From Bacillota bacterium (lineage in GTDB: Bacteria > Bacillota > Clostridia > Oscillospirales > Acutalibacteraceae), in the NCBI GenBank assembly GCA_023415895.1, contig JAEZJA010000140.1:1-5046 (forward strand): a stretch of DNA of 5,046 nt, in the 5' to 3' direction. The translations under genes were made by a program, and so were the position numbers. The notes beneath the pieces were generated by a model. That model did not search any database and had not been told where the DNA came from. It worked only from the letters and a program-made list of their open reading frames with translations. This document shows positions 1-5,046 of this stretch, piece after piece (within the stretch, counting starts at the first letter, position 1; the number at the start of each line of letters is the position of its first letter).

Positions 1-1047
1 CATCAGCTCGAGCTGCTCGCGCTTGGCGCGCTCACGGAAGAGAAATACCGCATCGGCAAGCTCTGCCGCCACATCAACACGCCCGAACTTCATCACCATG
101 TGACCGCTCTGCATTCGCGAGAAGTCCAGCAGTTCCTCCACGATGCCCGACAGTCGGTCGGACTCATTCATAATCACGTCAAGGCCCTTTTCGGTCAGCT
201 CGGCGTCCGCAGGCCCAGCCGCCTTCATCGTTTCCGCCCAGCCCCGAATCGCTGTCAAGGGTGTGCGCAGCTCATGGGAAACGGAAGAAATAAAGTCGTT
301 TTTCAAGCGTTCGGCTGTACGGATTTCTCCCGCCATATAATTGATGGTATCGCACAGCTCTCCCATTTCATCGTCGCTTTTCTTTTCAATGCGCGAATCG
401 TAGTCGCCCAGGGCGATCTGCCGCGCCGCCCGGTTGATCTCGGTGACGGGCCGGACAATAGAGCTGATGAAATAGGAACTCGAGAGGATCACAAACAGCA
501 CCACGGCAATACCGACCAAGGCTACGACCGCAAGATACATCCATATCTGACGATCCACCTGTGTAAGAGAGGTGACATAGCGGATAGCGCCAAAAACCGT
601 CCCGTCTGGATTCTTGATGACGAGCGTAGCCGCCATCACGTGTTCCCCGAGGCTCGTTCGACCCGTCCAGGTAGTGGAGAAATCCGAGGATTTCACGGCC
701 TTGCTGAAATCGGCCACCGGCGTACTGTCCGGGCTGAAGCCGGTAGAGGAAACCACCACCACGCCGGATGAATTGAGCACCTGCAGCTCAAGTTTTTCTT
801 TCTCATTAAAGCTTTCCACAAAGGCTCTGGCCAAAGAATCGAAGGTTCCCGTCATATTGGTGGTTGTCAGCTGCGTGGTAACCGAATCCATGGCGAGGAT
901 GCGGGAGGACAGGGAATACTCCACACTCTTATAATAATTCAGCCGTATCGACAGCACGAACACGCCGCCGAATATGACAAGGAGTACCAGAATTACGCTC
1001 ATGCTGTTGAGCATCCAGCGGCGCATAATGCTTGCTTTTCGCGCCAT
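1..1047 (-). CDS. Membrane sensor histidine kinase, C-terminal part missing (cut by window edge)
   Basis: This is the N-terminal 349 residues of a two-component sensor kinase, which would autophosphorylate on His and pass the phosphate to the response regulator encoded just upstream. Visible in order: a short basic N-terminus (MARKASIMRR), membrane helix 1 at about 14-34, an extracytoplasmic region at about 36-168 with a PAS/Cache-like feel (LNSSGVVVVSS, then NPDGTVFGAIRYV), membrane helix 2 at about 170-192, a HAMP linker at about 193-245 (SSIVRPVTEINRAARQIALG), and the dimerisation/phosphoacceptor domain with the H-box SVSHELRTPLT, His258. The ATP-binding domain (N, G1, F, G2 boxes) would lie beyond position 1. 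The start at 1047 is chosen because AAGGAAG lies 8 bases upstream and an in-frame TGA lies shortly before it. The gene follows the regulator by 47 bases and is probably cotranscribed with it. The family is certain; the signal sensed is unknown. Confidence 0.95.
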   Translation of the reverse strand, partial: MARKASIMRRWMLNSMSVILVLLVIFGGVFVLSIRLNYYKSVEYSLSSRILAMDSVTTQLTTTNMTGTFDSLARAFVESFNEKEKLELQVLNSSGVVVVSSTGFSPDSTPVADFSKAVKSSDFSTTWTGRTSLGEHVMAATLVIKNPDGTVFGAIRYVTSLTQVDRQIWMYLAVVALVGIAVVLFVILSSSYFISSIVRPVTEINRAARQIALGDYDSRIEKKSDDEMGELCDTINYMAGEIRTAERLKNDFISSVSHELRTPLTAIRGWAETMKAAGPADAELTEKGLDVIMNESDRLSGIVEELLDFSRMQSGHMVMKFGRVDVAAELADAVFLFRERAKREQLELM

Positions 1048-1094
1048 CGCTTTCACTTCCTTCGCACAAATTCACTAGCGTACGGACGGCCAAT

Positions 1095-1796
1095 CTACTC
1101 CATCCATTTATATCCCATCCCCCAAACCGTCAGGATATGCCTCGGTTCGGAAGGATCGTCTTCAATCTTCATGCGCAGTCGACGAATGTTGACATCCACA
1201 ATTTTTTCTTCCCCGAAGTACTCTTCCCCCCACACGCGCGTCAGAATATCCGTGCGGCTGAGTGCCTTGGCGGGATTGGTAAAAAAGTATTCCATGATCT
1301 GAAATTCGACCTGCGTCAGTTCGACCGGCTGAGCACCCTTTTTCAGGGTGCGGTTGCGCAGATTCAATACAAATTCACCGCTGGTGATTTTCTCAAGATA
1401 ATTGACCTCCGCGCGCGTACGCGCCGCCGCAACACGACGGTAGAGCGCATCCACCCGCGCCACGAGCTCGGATGGACTGAAAGGCTTGGTCACATAATCG
1501 TCCGCGCCCATCATCAGGCCGCCCACCTTCTCCATTTCCTGTGTACGGGCGGTCAACATAATAATGCCCATGGAATCGCTGCGGCTGCGCAGCTCACGAC
1601 ACACCGCAAAGCCGTCCATACCGGGCAGCATAATATCCAACAGCGCGATATCCACGCTGTCCTTCTGTTCATCGAAAAGGCGAAGGGCATCCTCTCCCGA
1701 TCCCGCTTCCACGACCTCGTAGCCGGAGCGTTTGAGATTGATCACCACAAACTCGCGAATCGAACTTTCATCCTCACACACCAGTACTCGTTTCAT
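1095..1796 (-). CDS. OmpR/PhoB-family response regulator
   Basis: A complete 233-residue cytoplasmic transcription factor, the usual length for this family. The receiver domain (1-120) has the acidic pair Glu8-Asp9, the phosphoacceptor Asp54 in LLDIMLPGMDG, Thr82 (MLTAR), Tyr101 and Lys104 in DDYVTKPFSPSEL. The C-terminal winged-helix DNA-binding domain spans about 136-232; its recognition helix is around 197-211 (EKIVDVNIRRLRMKIE) and it ends with the typical wing TVWGMGYKW. AAAGGGG lies 7 bases before the ATG. It sits between the lipoprotein gene (27 bases upstream) and the cognate kinase gene (47 bases downstream), so the three are read as one operon. All receiver residues needed for phosphorylation are present. 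The family contains PhoP, WalR and ResD, and I cannot say which if any is the orthologue. Its targets are unknown; autoregulation of this operon is plausible but not shown. Confidence 0.97.
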   Translation of the reverse strand: MKRVLVCEDESSIREFVVINLKRSGYEVVEAGSGEDALRLFDEQKDSVDIALLDIMLPGMDGFAVCRELRSRSDSMGIIMLTARTQEMEKVGGLMMGADDYVTKPFSPSELVARVDALYRRVAAARTRAEVNYLEKITSGEFVLNLRNRTLKKGAQPVELTQVEFQIMEYFFTNPAKALSRTDILTRVWGEEYFGEEKIVDVNIRRLRMKIEDDPSEPRHILTVWGMGYKWME

Positions 1797-1823
1797 CGGT
1801 TGACCCCTTTCTAATAAAAAGGA

Positions 1824-3254
1824 TTATTTTGTCAGGCGCGTGAACATGTATCGCACGCTCTCCATATCCAGATTAAATGGTGCCTCGCTGGAAAACCACA
1901 CCTCATACCGGACGTTGTTCACGATTTCCAGCGTGGTGTACTCGTGGCTCTTTCCCTCTTCGACCAAACTAGTGTCGGAATCATCCGCGCTCCCGGTTGT
2001 TGTTGCCCATAAGAGGTTTTGTGTGCGTACAGCCAACACATCCTGCCCGGCCGTCTGCTTATTGAGGGAATGCAGGCGCAGCGTATGCAGGGCGGTGTCG
2101 TAGGAAACGGAATAAAGTCCCTCCCAGGCGGCGTCCAAACGCAGGTAATACCCATCCGCAAGGTTCATCAGACTCGAAAATTTTTCTGTCGGTGTGCTGT
2201 GAACAAAATCCCAAGCATACCATTTTGCCGTCAAGACCTGTGCTGATTCTGCATTTGGGCTGGAATCCATGCCGATGGGGGTAGCCGTAACCGGCCATTC
2301 CACAGAACCGTCGCCGTCTATATCCCGACAGGCCACGGTGGAATTGCGATAGGTCAACTCGGTGACATTCTTTTTCGCATTGTAAAAAGGAGAATACAAC
2401 CCTTCGTCCCAGTAAATCAGTTCGGTCACCATACCGCCCGAAGATTTGATTCCATCCACATAGACACCGACAAGCGAATCCGACAGCTTGCCGACCTTTG
2501 AGTTGGAAAAGGACTGAATATACCCATCCAGCCGCGTCGAACCCAGCTCGGTCAGCACCATCTGCCCGACCGTCTTGTCCATTGTGGCCGTCCACAGCTG
2601 GGCTGTGGAAACATTCTCTGTGGCATCGGTATGGAGCAGCAGCAGATTGTCATGACCGCAAGCGGTCATATCGGCAAGCACAAGGCTGGAATACAGTTCC
2701 TTAAATCGCTGATTGAATTGCCCATCCTGTATGGTATACAAAACCAGCTGTTTTTCGGGGACATTGTCTATATTCCACCCAGTCAGCAGCTCCATGACTC
2801 CATTGCCCAGAAGATCGCTGAAGCTGACACGTTCTATATCCGGGCTGGCACCCTCGACATCGCAGATCGACTGCCACTTGCCCTCTTTTTTCTGCAAAAA
2901 ATTCAAGTGCACATTGCTGTTTTCATTGCCTGTCCCGTAAAACGCGATCGCATCCTCCACACCGTCGTTGTCCATATCCTTGAGAATGAAGGACGAGCGG
3001 TAGTTTCCCGATTTGGGGTACTTGAGGACATAGCCTCCCGGAGCGTTGATCGTATTGTTCGCCCCGGTGCTGTTGATGTATTTTTCCAGAGCCGCCTGAA
3101 TTTCCTGCTGCTCACCGTTGGTTTTGGGTGCACGCAGCAGCGTATCCACATCCACGCCCAGACTGCAGCTTGAGCAGGACAATGCCACCAATACGCACAG
3201 TAACACCGTCAGATATCTGCGTAGCATCTCCTTCACGCTCCTTTGCATACACAT
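1824..3254 (-). CDS. Putative secreted lipoprotein with Asp-rich (FG-GAP/VCBS-like) calcium-binding loops
   Basis: A protein of up to 476 residues that I recognise only by features. The N-terminus is a signal peptide: a basic stretch KEMLRRY, a hydrophobic core TVLLCVLVAL, then SCSSCSLG, where Cys27 (ALSC) or less likely Cys30 would be lipidated. The mature part would therefore be anchored outside the membrane. It has two DxDxDG loops, DMDNDGVED (93-101) and DIDGDGSVEW (311-320), as in EF-hand-like and FG-GAP/VCBS beta-propeller repeats. The rest is rich in Trp, Tyr and short beta-like segments. No catalytic motif is evident. The start is ambiguous. ATG 3254 has AGGA only 4 bases away and GGAGG 14 bases away. 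ATG 3227 (Met10) has AAAGGAG 10 bases away and gives a tighter lipoprotein signal peptide and a 467-residue protein. It is the first gene of the operon with the two-component system, so it may act as an external accessory or a target of the kinase; this is inferred from position only. Confidence 0.85.
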   Translation of the reverse strand: MCMQRSVKEMLRRYLTVLLCVLVALSCSSCSLGVDVDTLLRAPKTNGEQQEIQAALEKYINSTGANNTINAPGGYVLKYPKSGNYRSSFILKDMDNDGVEDAIAFYGTGNENSNVHLNFLQKKEGKWQSICDVEGASPDIERVSFSDLLGNGVMELLTGWNIDNVPEKQLVLYTIQDGQFNQRFKELYSSLVLADMTACGHDNLLLLHTDATENVSTAQLWTATMDKTVGQMVLTELGSTRLDGYIQSFSNSKVGKLSDSLVGVYVDGIKSSGGMVTELIYWDEGLYSPFYNAKKNVTELTYRNSTVACRDIDGDGSVEWPVTATPIGMDSSPNAESAQVLTAKWYAWDFVHSTPTEKFSSLMNLADGYYLRLDAAWEGLYSVSYDTALHTLRLHSLNKQTAGQDVLAVRTQNLLWATTTGSADDSDTSLVEEGKSHEYTTLEIVNNVRYEVWFSSEAPFNLDMESVRYMFTRLTK

Positions 3255-3285
3255 GGATTCCTAAACTTCCTCCAGAAATTCTTAT

Positions 3286-3319
3286 AAAAAAAGCGGCGGC
3301 GACTTTGTGCACCGCCCGC
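3286..3319 (-). terminator. Intrinsic terminator inside the operon leader (possible attenuator)
   Basis: On the minus strand, GCGGGCGGTG pairs with CGCCGCCGC as 9 pairs with one bulged G and one G-U pair, closing an 8-base loop (CACAAAGT). The stem is followed at once by seven T. It lies about 90 bases after the operon promoter and 31 bases before the first possible start codon of the lipoprotein gene. No gene lies between that promoter and this hairpin, so it does not end a known gene. It would act on the operon transcript itself, or end a short leader RNA. Confidence 0.8.
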
Positions 3320-3338
3320 CATAGCGTAAATGCCGCAG

Positions 3339-3368
3339 CGAATCCTGGGGCTATTTCAACGAATCCTG
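3339..3368. repeat. Direct repeat CGAATCCTG, two copies 21 bases apart
   Basis: Two exact 9-base copies lie at 3339-3347 and 3360-3368. The 21-base period is about two helical turns, a spacing seen for tandem sites of OmpR-family dimers. Both copies lie downstream of the predicted transcription start. They could be a DNA operator for the operon's own regulator or just part of the leader RNA fold, since each overlaps a predicted stem or loop. Two copies of 9 bases can also arise by chance. Confidence 0.4.
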
Positions 3369-3414
3369 TCCGTTGTTATACCAGCCGCCCGTGTTACCCC
3401 AAGAATACCTATAG

Positions 3415-3443
3415 ATTATAGCATAGTGTTTTGTGAAAAGCAA
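3415..3443 (-). promoter_or_regulatory. Promoter of the lipoprotein/response regulator/kinase operon
   Basis: On the minus strand the -35 box is TTGCTT (3443-3438), the spacer is exactly 17 bases, and the -10 box is a perfect TATAAT (3420-3415). Transcription would start near 3408. This fits the housekeeping sigma factor and is the only strong promoter seen between the DegV-gene terminator and the lipoprotein gene. Confidence 0.82.
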
Positions 3444-3483
3444 TTATTCCTTCACACCAACGTCCGGGGTTTTATACACTTTT

Positions 3484-3549
3484 GCTACCATCGGCATCTC
3501 GGAAACGACGAAAGGGGCTAACGCTTCCTGCTACCGAGCGCCTAGTAGA
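3484..3549. repeat. Long imperfect inverted repeat between terminator and operon promoter
   Basis: Three nested arms share one centre: CTAC (3485-3488) with GTAG (3545-3548), TCGGCA (3491-3496) with TACCGA (3532-3537, one G-U type pair), and GGAAACG (3501-3507) with CGCTTCC (3522-3528, one G-U type pair), separated by small internal loops and capped by 14 bases. It lies beyond the DegV-gene terminator and upstream of the operon's -35 box, so it is in neither predicted transcript. It could be a remnant of a small RNA, a protein-binding site, or a copy of a dispersed palindromic element. No T run follows on either strand, so it is not an obvious terminator. Confidence 0.45.
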
Positions 3550-3586
3550 CTTTCACCACCAAATTATTGCTCATGCCGGGCGCACC

Positions 3587-3624
3587 TAATAAAACACCCG
3601 CCCGGGTTACTCCGGACGGGTGTT
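3587..3624 (-). terminator. Intrinsic terminator of the DegV-family gene
   Basis: On the minus strand AACACCCGTCCGG pairs with CCGGGCGGGTGTT (13 pairs, one of them G-U) around a 6-base loop, then runs into TTTTATTA. It begins 22 bases after the DegV-gene stop codon. The plus strand lacks a T run after the stem, so it works in the minus direction only. It separates the DegV unit from the operon downstream. Confidence 0.92.
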
Positions 3625-3646
3625 GTGAATCGTAAAGCCAATGGAA

Positions 3647-4516
3647 TCAGCGCTGTTTTCCCATAAAGAACAAGGCAATCGTGCCCGGACCCGAATGTGA
3701 ACCGATGACTGGTCCAACGTCAGAGAGCCGGATGTTCTGCACCCCGACCTTCTCCCGCAGCTTACGGGCCAACAGTTCGGCATCTTCCTTGCAATCACCG
3801 TGGCTGATGAACACCATCTGTTCGCGGATGTCCTCGTTGGCCGTTTTGACCATCATATCGACAAGTGCATCAATTGACCCCACACGTCCGCGGGCCTTGG
3901 ACACAAGGATCAAATGCCCCTCGTCATCGACATGCAGTACCGGCTTGATGCCCAAAAGCGATCCCAAAATAGCAGATGTTTTGGACACGCGTCCGCCACG
4001 ATGCAAAAACATAAGATCGTCCACCGTAAACCAATGGCACACGCGCAGCTTATGTTCTTCCAGCCATTGGGCATTATCGTCCAGAGACATCCCCGCCCTG
4101 CGGTTTTCATTCGCATAATACAGCAGCAGCCCCTCACCCGCCGATGCGGCCAGGCTGTCGATAATAACCACCCGGCGCTCCGGGTATTTTTCATGAAGCT
4201 CCTCAACGGCACGCACACACGAATCGTATGTACCGCTCAGGCCACTTGAAAACGCCAAATGCAATATATCTTCGCCTTGCTGGAGAAGCGGCTCCACAAT
4301 GCTCATAAAATCATAGGTATTGACCTGCATGGTTGTGGATTGCAGCCCGGCACGAAGCTGATTATAGAAATCCTTGGACGCCAGATTGGTGTCTGTGCCC
4401 TCCTTGTATTCCTTACCATCCAAGCGATAGGACAGACCGACTGTCACAATCCCTCGTTCGTCGTAAAACTCCTGCGGCAGGTCGCAGGTGGTATCCGTTG
4501 TAATACGATAGCTCAT
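3647..4516 (-). CDS. DegV family protein (fatty-acid-binding, FakB-like)
   Basis: A complete 289-residue cytoplasmic protein of normal family length. DegV/FakB proteins bind one fatty acid; the best-studied members present it to the kinase FakA for phosphorylation and entry into phospholipid synthesis. Family motifs visible: N-terminal ITTDTTCDLP (5-14), TTM (61-63, where many members have TSQ), SSGLSGTYDS (90-99) which lines the fatty-acid carboxylate site, LHRGGRVSK (171-179), LLGIKPVL (187-194), and C-terminal GSHSGPGTIALFF (272-284) with the conserved His274. I chose ATG 4516 because GAAGGA lies 7 bases before it and the family normally begins just before the ITTD strand. An in-frame ATG at 4543 would add nine residues but has no ribosome site. 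It stands alone, with its own promoter and terminator; no FakA-like kinase is in the window. Family membership is sure; the ligand is unknown. Confidence 0.95.
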   Translation of the reverse strand: MSYRITTDTTCDLPQEFYDERGIVTVGLSYRLDGKEYKEGTDTNLASKDFYNQLRAGLQSTTMQVNTYDFMSIVEPLLQQGEDILHLAFSSGLSGTYDSCVRAVEELHEKYPERRVVIIDSLAASAGEGLLLYYANENRRAGMSLDDNAQWLEEHKLRVCHWFTVDDLMFLHRGGRVSKTSAILGSLLGIKPVLHVDDEGHLILVSKARGRVGSIDALVDMMVKTANEDIREQMVFISHGDCKEDAELLARKLREKVGVQNIRLSDVGPVIGSHSGPGTIALFFMGKQR

Positions 4517-4523
4517 ACCCTCA

Positions 4524-4529
4524 TCCTTC
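4524..4529 (-). promoter_or_regulatory. Ribosome binding site deciding the DegV-gene start
   Basis: GAAGGA on the minus strand lies 7 bases before ATG 4516. No comparable purine-rich site precedes the longer in-frame ATG at 4543, so the shorter reading is preferred. Confidence 0.75.
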
Positions 4530-4613
4530 CCATGTGACAACATTGTTCTCGTAATTCATAATAGTAATATGCGTCTCGTTGCATCTATCATCTGGTTTTT
4601 AAAACTATATAAT

Positions 4614-4642
4614 ATAATACTGTGGCAACGCTTATTTGTCAA
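4614..4642 (-). promoter_or_regulatory. Promoter of the DegV-family gene
   Basis: On the minus strand the -35 box is a perfect TTGACA (4642-4637), the spacer is 17 bases, and the -10 box is TATTAT (4619-4614), in AT-rich DNA. Transcription would start near 4607, giving an untranslated leader of about 90 bases before ATG 4516. I see no terminator or clear riboswitch in that leader. Confidence 0.85.
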
Positions 4643-4760
4643 GAGAAATTTTTGCGCATTTGGCAGCAATCTAGTCGCTAAAACAATCGCTGTCTGCGCA
4701 GAGGGCCCCTGTCGCACTCCGTGTTCCCTTCGTATTCCCTTTTTTCAGCATCTATGGAGT

Positions 4761-5046
4761 ATGCAGCTGCTTATCATCCCTATCCTCACCGCGCTCATTT
4801 TCGCGATTACTCTCGCTGTGCTTGCTTTTTACGCCGTTCGACAGTATAATCAAAGTATCGTAGGGTTGTTTACCCCATTGGAAAGGCTGGTTGTCACCAT
4901 GCATAATTTGACACAAACCCAAGCGGAGATTCAAGAAACAGCTCGTGTTGCCGACAGCACCCCGAAAAAGCGTTCTTTTGATCTTTCTGTGCCCCGCCGA
5001 ATGAATATCTTGCTGGGTGCATCCACGCTGCAGCTCGTCCTAGCGC
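4761..5046 (+). CDS. Unrecognised membrane-anchored protein, N-terminal part (cut by window end)
   Basis: An open frame of 95 codons with no stop before the window edge. The N-terminus is a clear membrane helix (MQLLIIPILTALIFAITLAV, to about residue 25). It is followed by a polar, helix-prone segment with Gln and Glu at about 36-62, a basic patch TPKKR and RR (68-80), and the start of a second hydrophobic stretch from about residue 81 (MNILLGASTLQLVLA). I do not recognise the family. The gene is divergent from the DegV-family gene, sharing the 4544-4760 spacer. The start is uncertain: GGAG lies only one base before ATG 4761, closer than usual, and the frame stays open upstream to an ATG at 4569 without a ribosome site. 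The helix at the very N-terminus supports 4761 or a start a codon or two later. Confidence 0.65.
   Translation, partial: MQLLIIPILTALIFAITLAVLAFYAVRQYNQSIVGLFTPLERLVVTMHNLTQTQAEIQETARVADSTPKKRSFDLSVPRRMNILLGASTLQLVLA

Larger units (their letters stand above)
3255..3409 (-). ncRNA. Structured 5' leader of the lipoprotein/two-component operon, class not recognised
   Basis: The predicted transcript starts near 3408 and runs about 150 bases before the lipoprotein start. A 7-pair stem can form between CTTGGGG (3403-3397) and CCCCAGG (3350-3344), enclosing a hairpin CAACG/CGTTG (3375-3371 with 3361-3357). The terminator at 3319-3286 follows. GGCGGC at 3389-3384 could instead pair with GCCGCC of the terminator's 3' arm, which is the form expected of an antiterminator. 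I checked by eye for hallmarks of the T-box, SAM, TPP, FMN, cobalamin, lysine, glycine, ZTP and c-di-GMP classes and saw none. It may be a cis-acting leader or a short stand-alone RNA of about 120 bases. The pairings were drawn by hand, not computed. Confidence 0.45.

Noticed and set aside
100..771. Plus-strand open frame of 223 codons
   Set aside because: It is antisense to the kinase, including the HAMP and H-box coding region, and its composition is that of a shadow frame.
1032..1814. Long plus-strand open frame of 260 codons
   Set aside because: It is exactly antisense to the response regulator, whose receiver and winged-helix motifs are intact. The plus-strand translation is rich in His, Arg and Phe with no recognisable motif.
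2631..3173. Plus-strand open frame of 180 codons
   Set aside because: It is antisense to the lipoprotein gene and shows no ribosome site or domain of its own.
3484..3600. Possible known RNA (tmRNA, SRP RNA or a riboswitch), suggested by CCACCA and GGTGAAAGTC-like words
   Set aside because: The words are too short. None of the diagnostic cores of these RNAs, such as the SRP GGAAGGAAGCAGC-type loop or the cobalamin core, is present.
4694..4715. CTGCGCAG palindrome and the adjacent near-palindrome CAGAGGGCCCCTG
   Set aside because: Short GC-rich self-complementary words with no loop, no T run and no second copy; likely chance.
4569..4760. Upstream extension of the plus-strand membrane protein to ATG 4569
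   Set aside because: The frame is open but the ATG has no ribosome site. The extension runs across the DegV-gene promoter and is rich in Trp and Cys, unlike normal coding sequence, and it would bury the N-terminal membrane helix in the middle.

Overview
The window looks like chromosomal DNA from a Gram-positive Firmicute, most likely of class Clostridia. I infer this from the lipoprotein leader, an OmpR-type regulator and kinase pair, a DegV-family protein, consensus sigma-A-type promoters and roughly even GC content. I cannot name the species. I see no rRNA, tRNA, CRISPR array, insertion sequence or phage gene.

Layout. Four of the five genes are on the minus strand. Positions 1-3254, read right to left, hold a three-gene operon: a cell-surface lipoprotein (3254 to 1824), an OmpR/PhoB-family response regulator (1796 to 1095) and a membrane sensor histidine kinase (1047 running off the left edge). 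The gaps are only 27 and 47 bases. Positions 3255-3646 are non-coding and hold the operon promoter (TTGCTT-N17-TATAAT), a transcribed leader of about 150 bases with an intrinsic terminator inside it, a 9-base direct repeat, a long imperfect hairpin, and the terminator of the next gene. Positions 3647-4516 encode a complete DegV-family (fatty-acid-binding) protein with its own promoter (TTGACA-N17-TATTAT). The rightmost part begins a divergent plus-strand gene at about 4761, a small membrane-anchored protein that I do not recognise and that is cut by the window end.

How the parts may work together. The kinase has an extracytoplasmic domain of about 130 residues between two membrane helices, and it would phosphorylate the regulator at Asp54. 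The lipoprotein, made from the same transcript and carrying two Ca-binding-like Asp-rich loops, would sit outside the membrane, where it could assist the kinase's sensing. That link is inferred from gene order alone. The terminator between the operon promoter and the first gene suggests that read-through into the operon is controlled, or that a short RNA of about 120 bases is made. This leader is the most interesting item in the window. The DegV protein is a separate single-gene unit with no visible functional tie to the operon.
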